Positions 1 through 5,900 of a DNA stretch of 12,848 nucleotides are shown here, piece after piece. The stretch covers positions 1 to 12,848 of the forward strand of contig JAFDTP010000051.1 in NCBI GenBank assembly GCA_019594195.1, written 5' to 3'. This DNA is from Thermoplasmata archaeon (GTDB taxonomy: Archaea > Thermoplasmatota > Thermoplasmata > Halarchaeoplasmatales > Halarchaeoplasmataceae). A model generated the notes under the pieces. It was not told the DNA's origin and made no database searches. It was given only the letters and a program-made list of their open reading frames with translations. The number at the start of each line of letters is the position of its first letter. Positions within the stretch are counted from its first letter, which is position 1. A program made the translations under genes and the position numbers.

Positions 1-662
1 CAATCTTTAGACTCGGTTATCGGTTTATCTTCATCACCAGCTTCGTGATCAGATCTTTCATCGTCGAATCCGGAACTATCGAACTGAGTATGATCTTCAA
101 AATCATCATAAACTGAGCCACTGCGAAGAACACCGATCTCTTCGACCACGTAAGTGTCGATGATCTTGTCTCCTATCCTTTGATCGCTGTCCGCTATCAG
201 CAAAACGTCTATTATCAATATGATGAAACCTAAACAAGGGATCTGCCATAACCAGCGAACAATATTCCGCAGCAGAGAAGGACCTAAGCCTATCTTTTCA
301 CCCCTGTTTCCTATCACCTTTATGTTAAAGAGATTTTTACCCAAAGTAGAGCCACCTCCTATTTTTGACTCCAGTATAGAGAAGTAAAGCAGAACCACTA
401 ATGAACTCAACAAAGAAAGACCGATATAAGAAGCGGAAAGGACACCCGAAAAAACAGCTCCCGGTTCACCACCTATATCAACGAATAGCTCACTAGAGAT
501 AAAATCAAAAAAGATCAAACCACCTATTGCGAACATAAAAAAGATGACCAAAATGATGCTATCTATGATATAAGCACCTATGCGTCGGAAAACCGAGGCG
601 TGATTGAAGCGTCTCTTTCTAGGCATGCCGCTCTCTTGAGTAGGGCCATAATTTTGTGTCAT
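1..662 (-). CDS. RDD family integral membrane protein (C-terminus cut by window edge)
   Basis: An open frame of 220 codons runs leftward from an ATG at 660-662 and leaves the window without a stop, so the C-terminus is missing. The protein has the RDD family layout. An Arg-Arg-Ile-Gly-Ala-Tyr-Ile-Ile-Asp motif (about residues 26-34) opens the first membrane segment (about 30-54), a second segment follows (about 72-96), then a Gly-Ser-Thr-Leu-Gly-Lys loop (104-109), a third hydrophobic segment (about 138-158), and the family's closing QRIGDKIIDTYVV motif (161-173). After residue 180 the chain becomes an acidic, hydrophilic tail rich in Asp, Glu and Ser, probably cytoplasmic and disordered. The start is supported by GGTGA a few bases upstream and a TATA-like box about 38 bases upstream. 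RDD proteins are poorly understood; some have been linked to ion transport, which I cannot confirm here. Confidence 0.85.
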   Translation of the reverse strand, partial: MTQNYGPTQESGMPRKRRFNHASVFRRIGAYIIDSIILVIFFMFAIGGLIFFDFISSELFVDIGGEPGAVFSGVLSASYIGLSLLSSLVVLLYFSILESKIGGGSTLGKNLFNIKVIGNRGEKIGLGPSLLRNIVRWLWQIPCLGFIILIIDVLLIADSDQRIGDKIIDTYVVEEIGVLRSGSVYDDFEDHTQFDSSGFDDERSDHEAGDEDKPITESKD

Positions 663-696
663 TTTTTTCACCGATAGATGTGGAAAAAAAGATTTG

Positions 697-704
697 AATA
701 TAAA
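697..704 (-). promoter_or_regulatory. TATA box for the RDD gene
   Basis: On the minus strand this reads TTTATATT within an A/T-rich stretch, centred about 38 bases before the RDD start codon. Transcription would begin near 672-675, giving a leader of roughly 10-13 bases that contains the GGTGA ribosome site. A minus-strand T7 run just downstream (683-690) could also help end the transcript arriving from the M55 gene. Confidence 0.55.
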
Positions 705-729
705 TTTTTTTGTTTTTGGGGAGGTCCGA

Positions 730-1545
730 TCACTGTGAATCCACTGTCGCCAGCATCGTACATGCGCGGAAGACCTTGTAGTTCGTCTCTATATCTCCGG
801 TCTCGATGATGAATTCTTTCGGTCCAGTTCTCTCTACTGAAGGTAAAAGTTCTAGATTATCGAGCTTTCCGGCATCTTTGAACCACACATTGAAGCGTGT
901 CTCTTTCGGTTCTATGACTTCCCCCATATCGTTTTCTACAGCTTCTCTAACTTTTTCCTCTATCTCCTCTCTAACCACCTTCGGATGCCTGCACTTAGCG
1001 CTGTATCTTCCAGTAGCCTTCTTTGTCTGTACATGAGGTATATCTGGATACAGCTCTTTAGCTTCACGTATTATCTCATCGTCTCCGGCTAAGAAGAAAA
1101 CCGGCACGTCGTATTTAGCCGCGAGGAAGGAATTCATCGCGAATTCGCTAGCCATCACATCACCGATCATGAGTTTATCGACAACAGCACCGGAGTATGT
1201 ATGTGAGAGCGTGCCCTGGCTGTGAGCCGAGCTGTGATACCCTACGTAGCCTACTCCGTCCAACTCTCCACTCAACCCTTCCATCTGTGAGAGGATCTTG
1301 GGTCTCCCGCTGAACAATTCAACTCTCTCATCCAGGTCCTCGATGATTATATTCCTCATCTTCCCGTGCCCGTCGGTGACATAAACGTTCTCCGCTCCGG
1401 CGTTAAAAGCGCCTTTTGCGGCAGCGTTCGACTCCTTCGTCATCAATTCCTGCGCCCTATCGTACTCTTTAGAATCCATCTTGCACTGCGGTCCAGATAC
1501 TACACCCGAAATGCCTTCGATATCGACCGAGAATAAATAATTCAT
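730..1545 (-). CDS. M55 family D-aminopeptidase (DppA-like)
   Basis: This is a 271-residue zinc peptidase of the DppA/M55 family, full length for the family. Characterised members remove N-terminal D-amino acids, such as D-Ala, from short peptides and form large ring-shaped oligomers in the cytoplasm. The family's metal and catalytic residues are all recognisable: Asp8 and Glu10 in SVDIEGISG, His60 in TDGHGKMRN, His104 in VGYHSSAH, His115 in LSHTYSG, and Glu134 in the ASEF segment. These match the Bacillus DppA positions almost one for one. No signal peptide is seen. The start has GGTGG just upstream and a TATA box about 37 bases before it. No peptide transporter lies beside it, unlike bacterial dpp operons, so a role in scavenging or recycling D-amino-acid peptides is only a family-level guess. 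Confidence 0.9.
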   Translation of the reverse strand: MNYLFSVDIEGISGVVSGPQCKMDSKEYDRAQELMTKESNAAAKGAFNAGAENVYVTDGHGKMRNIIIEDLDERVELFSGRPKILSQMEGLSGELDGVGYVGYHSSAHSQGTLSHTYSGAVVDKLMIGDVMASEFAMNSFLAAKYDVPVFFLAGDDEIIREAKELYPDIPHVQTKKATGRYSAKCRHPKVVREEIEEKVREAVENDMGEVIEPKETRFNVWFKDAGKLDNLELLPSVERTGPKEFIIETGDIETNYKVFRACTMLATVDSQ

Positions 1546-1576
1546 ACTTCCACCGTCCGAAGTAAGAAAATGATGA

Positions 1577-1584
1577 CTTATAAT
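1577..1584 (-). promoter_or_regulatory. TATA box for the M55 peptidase gene
   Basis: Read on the minus strand the site is ATTATAAG, centred about 36 bases before the ATG at 1545. The predicted transcript start near 1553-1556 leaves a leader of about 10 bases carrying GGTGG. This implies the peptidase is transcribed separately from the gene upstream of it. Confidence 0.5.
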
Positions 1585-1636
1585 GTTTTGCTAGATCTAA
1601 TAATGGCGATATCTTTATGATAACTCAAACTCTCTT

Positions 1637-2329
1637 TTATTCGCCGATCGTCACCTCGGCTCCGTAACTGGCGATCTCATCATCGAATGAATAAAGCTCT
1701 ATATCGATCGGATGAGTGCCGGTTTCAATATCTATGCTGATGTTCTCTTTTATTTCAGCCGTCTCTCCAGGCAGGAGTTCCTCGTTGAATCCTACGGACT
1801 CAGCTTCATCTCCTATGATCAAGTCCGCTTCAACAGCGAAGATCGACAGATCTCCGTGATTATCCACCTTTAACTCGAGGTCTGTTATCGACCAGGTGTC
1901 ACTGTCGTCGTCATATTCAGTTCCAAGATCAGCATCTGTGATCTGGATGTCCGGGCCCTCAAAAGTTAGCACCTCTTCATATATCGGATCTTCTGTGGAG
2001 GAGTCATCCACGACTAATGTGTAATCACCTTGAGAAGGATTACCTTCATCAGTCATCGTAACTTCGGTCTCAGCCTGTATCACACCTACGAGCCGTTTGG
2101 TCATATCTTCCGAGTCGATAGTTGTAGATCCAACTTTATCATCGTCGGGGCAGTATAGATCGATGATGTCGCCCTCTTCGACGCCTTCTATGTTGACGCC
2201 TAACCGTGCATCATCTAAGACCTGATACGAAGTTCTGATCTTTGGATCGTTATCACCGACGCTCATACCCAAGGCCAATATCAAGATCGTGACGATGATG
2301 ACTCCGATGATCTTCTTTCTGCTGCTCAT
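1637..2329 (-). CDS. Membrane-anchored, highly acidic extracellular protein of unknown function
   Basis: I do not recognise this 230-residue protein. A short basic N-terminus (Arg4, Lys5, Lys6) precedes one hydrophobic segment (about 7-24), so it is either a signal anchor or a cleaved signal peptide, with the rest outside the cell. The exterior part looks all-beta and splits into two regions: about 30-110, and about 125-230. The second resembles CARDB/Ig-like adhesion modules in pattern, with a VDNHGD turn near 155-160 and a LLPGET segment near 185-190. From residue 26 onward I count by eye about 58 Asp/Glu against about 8 Lys/Arg. There is one N-glycosylation sequon (Asn196-Ile-Ser) and a lone Cys60. 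The ATG has no clear ribosome site, but a TATA box lies about 30 bases upstream, which suits a leaderless message. A cell-surface role is inference. Confidence 0.75.
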   Translation of the reverse strand: MSSRKKIIGVIIVTILILALGMSVGDNDPKIRTSYQVLDDARLGVNIEGVEEGDIIDLYCPDDDKVGSTTIDSEDMTKRLVGVIQAETEVTMTDEGNPSQGDYTLVVDDSSTEDPIYEEVLTFEGPDIQITDADLGTEYDDDSDTWSITDLELKVDNHGDLSIFAVEADLIIGDEAESVGFNEELLPGETAEIKENISIDIETGTHPIDIELYSFDDEIASYGAEVTIGE

Positions 2330-2355
2330 GAATTCTACTGTAGTATTTACTTGAT

Positions 2356-2363
2356 CATATAAG
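2356..2363 (-). promoter_or_regulatory. TATA box for the acidic exported protein
   Basis: The minus strand reads CTTATATG, centred about 30 bases upstream of the ATG at 2329. That spacing, with no ribosome site before the ATG, predicts a leaderless or nearly leaderless transcript. Confidence 0.5.
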
Positions 2364-2397
2364 TAATTGGGGAACTTTTCCTATCAAAACCAAAAGG

Positions 2398-2406
2398 GAT
2401 ATTTAG
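2398..2406 (+). promoter_or_regulatory. Probable TATA box for the NIF3-like gene
   Basis: GATATTTAG, preceded by a purine-rich AAAAGG that could serve as a BRE, lies about 41 bases before the preferred ATG at 2443. A transcript starting near 2427 would carry the GGTGG ribosome site. With the minus-strand box at 2356-2363 it makes this a divergent promoter region. Confidence 0.4.
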
Positions 2407-2429
2407 TCCGCCTACTTGTCGATATACAT

Positions 2430-2434
2430 GGTGG
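2430..2434 (+). promoter_or_regulatory. Ribosome binding site that decides the NIF3-like start
   Basis: GGTGG sits 8 bases before ATG 2443. The alternative in-frame starts, TTG 2416 and ATG 2428, have no comparable site upstream, so 2443 is preferred. ATG 2428 would still be possible on a leaderless transcript. Confidence 0.5.
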
Positions 2435-2442
2435 TTTCAGAT

Positions 2443-3198
2443 ATGATCAGCGATTCTGATCTTATAGATCATCTGGATGAGCTTCTCTCTGTGGATGAGA
2501 TCGAAGACGATAGTAAAAATGGAGTCCAGGTAGATGCTCAAGCAGAGATCAAAAAGGTGGCTTTCGCTGTAGACGTGAGAAAGGACATAGTGAAAAAAGC
2601 GGTAAAAGAGGATGCTGACCTTCTTTTCGTGCATCACGGTCTGATATGGGGTAACGGTATAGGACGAATGACCGGTGTAAATTACGAAATAGTATCGGAA
2701 CTGATCAAAAACGATATAGGCCTGTACGGGGCACACCTGCCTCTAGACATACATCCGGAAGTCGGAAACAATGTGGAGCTTGCTAGAGTCATCGGAGCCG
2801 AGATAGGAGAAGAGTTCATGGAATACAAAGATAGAATGATAGCCAGGATGGCAAAACTCCGCGAAAAAAGTAAGGTCGAAGATATCGCCGATATACTTCA
2901 AGATGAACTGGGAACAGAGACCTTCATATTGAAAGGTGAGAGGGAAGTCGAACGGATCGGTATCCTTACTGGAAAAGGTGGAGAAGCCTTAGAACCCGCG
3001 AAGAAAAACGGAGCGGACCTGTTTATCACAGGCGAGAGAACTTACACCACATATAACAAAGCAGTGAGCCTAGATATGCCTCTCATATTTGCTGGACATT
3101 ATGCCACAGAAACGCTCGGTGTTAAGAAGATGAGTGAAAAATTGGAGAGGGACTTTGGATTCGAGACGTGTTTTATACCGGGAAAAACTACTATCTGA
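2443..3198 (+). CDS. NIF3-like dinuclear metal-center protein (DUF34/YbgI family)
   Basis: The 251-residue product belongs to the universal NIF3/YbgI family, toroidal hexamers whose subunits bind two metal ions. Using the ATG at 2443, the metal ligands are all visible: His64-His65 in the FVHHG motif, Asp102 in GAHLPLD, and His219 with Glu223 in AGHYATE. The N-terminal helix (DLIDHLDELL) and the NGVQVD loop are also typical. The length suits the short family form without the inserted middle domain found in some bacterial members. The biochemical role of the family is unsettled; proposals include a metal chaperone, GTP cyclohydrolase-like activity and hydrolysis of damaged metabolites, and nothing in the neighbourhood decides between them. 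The gene appears to be transcribed alone from the divergent region with the acidic exported protein. Confidence 0.9.
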   Translation: MISDSDLIDHLDELLSVDEIEDDSKNGVQVDAQAEIKKVAFAVDVRKDIVKKAVKEDADLLFVHHGLIWGNGIGRMTGVNYEIVSELIKNDIGLYGAHLPLDIHPEVGNNVELARVIGAEIGEEFMEYKDRMIARMAKLREKSKVEDIADILQDELGTETFILKGEREVERIGILTGKGGEALEPAKKNGADLFITGERTYTTYNKAVSLDMPLIFAGHYATETLGVKKMSEKLERDFGFETCFIPGKTTI

Positions 3199-3237
3199 TC
3201 TCTAGGTGACTATCTAGTGAGCTTTCTTGACCCGACT

Positions 3238-3256
3238 TAGTATCGTTATCATACTA
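3238..3256 (+). repeat. Small inverted repeat upstream of the MATE promoter
   Basis: TAGTAT and ATACTA form perfect 6-base arms around a 7-base spacer in the 3199-3322 intergenic region. It could be a second regulator site for the transporter or a weak hairpin after the NIF3-like gene. Arms this short and A/T-rich can arise by chance. Confidence 0.3.
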
Positions 3257-3265
3257 TCTTAATGC

Positions 3266-3281
3266 TTGCATACTCATGCAA
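3266..3281 (+). promoter_or_regulatory. Palindrome abutting the MATE TATA box: candidate operator
   Basis: TTGCAT, a 4-base spacer, then ATGCAA make a perfect 16-base palindrome ending two bases before the T-run of the presumed TATA box, where the BRE should be. A dimeric regulator bound here would compete with, or help recruit, TFB. Efflux genes are commonly controlled this way, but no regulator gene lies nearby and no second copy was noticed by eye. Confidence 0.4.
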
Positions 3282-3283
3282 AG

Positions 3284-3292
3284 TTTTTAATA
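3284..3292 (+). promoter_or_regulatory. TATA box for the MATE transporter gene
   Basis: TTTTTAATA is centred about 35 bases before the ATG at 3323, with transcription predicted near 3312-3315. The short leader has no convincing ribosome site. Confidence 0.5.
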
Positions 3293-3322
3293 CCTTTTTT
3301 GTAAATCAGTAATAGAATAGTG

Positions 3323-4960
3323 ATGGACAAGGATAAATCAAATATCATCATATGGATTATCTCACTTTTAAAAAGCATCATCAAAAAACCCGTAGAGATC
3401 TTCAATGGCATGCGGCGTGAAGGAGTTTACACTTTTCTGAAAGATAGGATGAAAAAACCGGGTAAGAACGAGATCTTGGAAGGCAATGTACTTGCGGTCA
3501 TGTTCAAATTGGGTTGGCCGATGATGGTGGCGACTTTTTTGAGAACCCTCTACAATCTGATCGATACCTTTTGGCTCGGAAACATACCTGATCCACAGAT
3601 CGCCGAATATTCTGTGACCGCAGTAGGTCAGGGATGGACGGTCGTATTCATGATGATGTCCATAGAGATGGGTTTCGGGATCGCAGCATTAGCTTTGATC
3701 TCACAGTATACCGGACAGAAAAGTTATGAAGAGGCCGACCGTACCGCCGGTCAACTTTACTTCATAGCTATAACTGCTTCACTGCTGATAGGTATCTTCG
3801 GCTACTTCATGACACCCACCTTCATGAATCTACTGACCGGTGGAGAGCAGGAGCTAGCATATTATGGAACACAATACATACAGATCATCTTTCTAGGGCT
3901 GCCCTTCATGTTCCTCTTCTTCGCCTTCATGTACACTCTAAGAGGTTGGGGTGACACCATAACTCCGATGAAGATTACCGCCTTTTCAGTCACTTTAAAT
4001 ATGATCGTCAACCCGATCCTTATCTTCGGTTCCGGTACGGTAATGGCACTCGGACCTTTAGAGCTAACTATCCCGACGATATTTGGATACTCCATACCTC
4101 GATTGGGTGTTAGAGGTGCAGCGATAGGGACCATAATGAGTAGAGGTATCGGTTCTACTTACGCGACATATTTGCTTTTCTCCGGAAAGGTCGGTTTGAA
4201 ACTGAAGCTGTCTTACCTAAAGCCAGAGATTTCCAGACTGAAGAGTTTCTTAAGCATCGGCGTACCTGCCGGTATCGGAAGGTTTGGTACTTCCATCGGT
4301 TTCATAATACTTTGGGCGGTGATCTACAGGCTTCCGAATCCTGAAGTCGCGGGAGCCGCTTACAGCATAGGGAACAGGATATTGAACATAACTTTCCTAA
4401 TAATGGGAGGCTTCGCCATGGCCATAAGCACCATGGTGGGGCAAGCATTGGGCGCGGACGACATGGAAAGATCAGAAGAGGTCGCGAAAAAAGGTTTTCT
4501 CGCTGTAGCAGGGCTCATGCTGTTCTTTACAGCCTTCCTATTCGCCTTGAGAAATAATCTGATCATGATATTTATCCCTGAATCACCGGAAGTCATAGCG
4601 GAAGGTGCCAACTTTTTGGCCATATTTTCCTTAGCCATGCCTTTCTTCGGAATATTCAGAGCGGTGACTTCACTTCTAGGTGGTTCGGGCCACACAAAAT
4701 TGCAGATGGGATTGAACCTAACCAGACTATGGGGGCTTAGGCTGCCGTTCGTTTTCCTTTTCGCGATATTCTTGTCTATGAATTCGATCGGCGTTTGGAC
4801 AGGGATGGCACTCAGCAATGTTGTTGCTTTCGGACTGGCTATGGGTGTCTATAAGACCGGTTGGTGGAAGGAAAAAGTCATAAAAGACAAACCGACACCA
4901 AAAACCAAGCCAAGACTGGACGATAGTGAGCCAAGGAGAGATAGAACTGAAGAAGACTGA
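3323..4960 (+). CDS. MATE family multidrug/cation efflux transporter
   Basis: The 545-residue protein is a MATE-family antiporter, which exports organic cations or metabolites in exchange for H+ or Na+. The conserved core begins near residue 51 (ILEGNVLAVMFKLGWPMM), and the hydrophobic pattern fits 12 membrane helices in two similar six-helix halves, with the second starting near residue 300. Asp81 in YNLIDTFWLG is the conserved helix-1 acid. In the helix-5 motif LNMIVNPILIFG, Asn230 stands where many archaeal and DinF-type members have Asp. About 50 extra residues precede the core, including a hydrophobic or amphipathic stretch (8-20), and a charged tail follows residue 520. I chose ATG 3323 over the adjacent GTG 3320. 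The gene seems transcribed alone. The substrate cannot be predicted; DinF/NorM-like is as far as I would go. Confidence 0.92.
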   Translation: MDKDKSNIIIWIISLLKSIIKKPVEIFNGMRREGVYTFLKDRMKKPGKNEILEGNVLAVMFKLGWPMMVATFLRTLYNLIDTFWLGNIPDPQIAEYSVTAVGQGWTVVFMMMSIEMGFGIAALALISQYTGQKSYEEADRTAGQLYFIAITASLLIGIFGYFMTPTFMNLLTGGEQELAYYGTQYIQIIFLGLPFMFLFFAFMYTLRGWGDTITPMKITAFSVTLNMIVNPILIFGSGTVMALGPLELTIPTIFGYSIPRLGVRGAAIGTIMSRGIGSTYATYLLFSGKVGLKLKLSYLKPEISRLKSFLSIGVPAGIGRFGTSIGFIILWAVIYRLPNPEVAGAAYSIGNRILNITFLIMGGFAMAISTMVGQALGADDMERSEEVAKKGFLAVAGLMLFFTAFLFALRNNLIMIFIPESPEVIAEGANFLAIFSLAMPFFGIFRAVTSLLGGSGHTKLQMGLNLTRLWGLRLPFVFLFAIFLSMNSIGVWTGMALSNVVAFGLAMGVYKTGWWKEKVIKDKPTPKTKPRLDDSEPRRDRTEED

Positions 4961-4973
4961 TAGTGCAAGAAAA

Positions 4974-4980
4974 TTTATAA
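4974..4980 (+). promoter_or_regulatory. TATA box for the two-pass membrane protein
   Basis: TTTATAA is centred 35 bases before ATG 5012, predicting transcription from about 5002-5004. It begins 14 bases after the MATE stop codon, so the next gene probably has its own promoter despite the small gap. Confidence 0.5.
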
Positions 4981-4986
4981 CTTACT

Positions 4987-5005
4987 CCTATCATTTTTTG
5001 ATAGG
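4987..5005 (+). promoter_or_regulatory. Inverted repeat between TATA box and start codon
   Basis: CCTATCA and TGATAGG form perfect 7-base arms around a T5 spacer; a C-G and a T-G pair outside could extend the stem to 9. It covers the predicted transcription start of the gene at 5012, the usual place for an archaeal repressor to block initiation. It may instead be a hairpin at the end of the MATE message, but it lacks a T-run after the stem. The right arm ends inside the GGGG that could serve as ribosome site. Confidence 0.45.
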
Positions 5006-5011
5006 GGCAAG

Positions 5012-5692
5012 ATGAAGCTTTCTCACATCAAAGAGGCGTTGATAACGATATTTACAAATCGTGACATTCAATTGACTTTAGTTGTTTTCGGAGTCGGTTT
5101 CCTTCTTACAATAACAGCTACCTATCCCGCACTCGAAGAGAGGATAGAAGAAGAAACTATATCAGAAAACAATAGGATCGAGGCGCGCCTACCGCATCCC
5201 TACGACGAACCCGCAGGACCTGATCCGCTGAGACCGGGTGATAACATACCCTTCATAGATAGGCCTAGGCTGGGATTGGTTAACGCGAGCTTAGAACTTA
5301 AGGGTGAGAGCGAAGATACGAACGCTACAGTCAGTACTCTAGATCGGGAAGAGCGAACTTTGGACAGTTGGCGTATAGAGGGGATCGGGAGCACTATCAT
5401 AAATCTCACTAGAGAGCAGGAAGTGGAATATATAGATTTCAATATAGAAAATGGTGAACTGAACTATAATTATATGGTGAGATATTACCACCAACCATAT
5501 TCGCTTTTATCAATACCCGGTTTCATATTGATGATCCTCTCCATCATTTTCCTGATAAGGGCTGTAGCTCTTATGGGGCCTCTAGTTGTGGACAAAAAAG
5601 AAAAAGATAGGATCAAGAAAAATCAAAAGTTGATAGACGACATGATCAGGGATAATAAGTCTTTTAGAAGTGAAAAAGAAGAAAACGATTGA
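5012..5692 (+). CDS. Two-pass membrane protein with a glycosylatable outer domain, function unknown
   Basis: I do not recognise this 226-residue protein. A short N-terminus leads into membrane segment 1 (about 20-38), then a hydrophilic domain (about 39-164), membrane segment 2 (about 165-187) and a Lys/Glu-rich tail (188-226) that may be helical. The basic tail suggests both ends are inside and the middle domain is outside. The outer domain starts with a Pro-rich stretch (61-86: PHPYDEP, GPDPLRPGD, DRPR) and holds three N-glycosylation sequons (Asn91-Ala-Ser, Asn104-Ala-Thr, Asn131-Leu-Thr). There is no cysteine. It has its own TATA box and a palindrome at the predicted transcript start. Position between MATE and the cDPG operon gives no clear functional link; a surface or envelope-stress role is only a guess. 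Confidence 0.75.
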   Translation: MKLSHIKEALITIFTNRDIQLTLVVFGVGFLLTITATYPALEERIEEETISENNRIEARLPHPYDEPAGPDPLRPGDNIPFIDRPRLGLVNASLELKGESEDTNATVSTLDREERTLDSWRIEGIGSTIINLTREQEVEYIDFNIENGELNYNYMVRYYHQPYSLLSIPGFILMILSIIFLIRAVALMGPLVVDKKEKDRIKKNQKLIDDMIRDNKSFRSEKEEND

Positions 5693-5772
5693 CGCGAAGA
5701 TTTTATGAAATAACTGAAGACTATATGTTGCTAAAACGGAGGAAGAAAAGAAATTTAGTATCAGAGCAGAGG

Positions 5773-5785
5773 ATATAATTTATAG
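5773..5785 (+). promoter_or_regulatory. Upstream candidate promoter (P1) of the cDPG operon
   Basis: ATATAATTTATAG is a strong TATA-like stretch about 122 bases before the preferred cpgS ATG and 35 bases before an in-frame GTG at 5814. It would give either a leader of about 95 bases or a cpgS protein longer by 29 residues. Confidence 0.4.
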
Positions 5786-5869
5786 TGGAAGACACTCAAA
5801 GGTACAAAAAGTCGTGTCTTTTACTATAAATCCTAACACGCTAAACTTTCTTCACAAAAACTATATCTA

Positions 5870-5877
5870 TTATAAAG
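5870..5877 (+). promoter_or_regulatory. Proximal candidate promoter (P2) of the cDPG operon
   Basis: TTATAAAG is centred 27-28 bases before ATG 5901, the spacing expected for a nearly leaderless message. GGGAG (5891-5895) also lies 5 bases before the ATG and could act as ribosome site on a longer transcript from P1. Confidence 0.45.
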
Positions 5878-5900
5878 CCAATATCTGTTTGGGAGACGCG

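Noticed and set aside
701..719. Plus-strand T-rich run as a terminator
   Set aside because: No plus-strand gene ends here; the run is the A/T-rich flank of the minus-strand RDD promoter.
2416..2442. Earlier TTG 2416 or ATG 2428 start for the NIF3-like protein
   Set aside because: Neither has a ribosome site, while ATG 2443 has GGTGG at the right distance and gives the normal family N-terminus.
3200..3220. Near-repeat of TCTAGGTGA and TCTAGTGAG after the NIF3-like gene
   Set aside because: The copies are short and imperfect, appear only twice and have no clear relation to a promoter.
4360..4818. Open frame of 152 codons antisense to the MATE gene
   Set aside because: It shadows a strongly supported transporter gene, has no promoter or ribosome site, and its product resembles no recognisable protein.
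5725..5778. An 18-codon frame (17 residues, Lys/Arg-rich) before the cDPG operon
   Set aside because: Too short to judge, no ribosome site, and its end overlaps the P1 TATA box.
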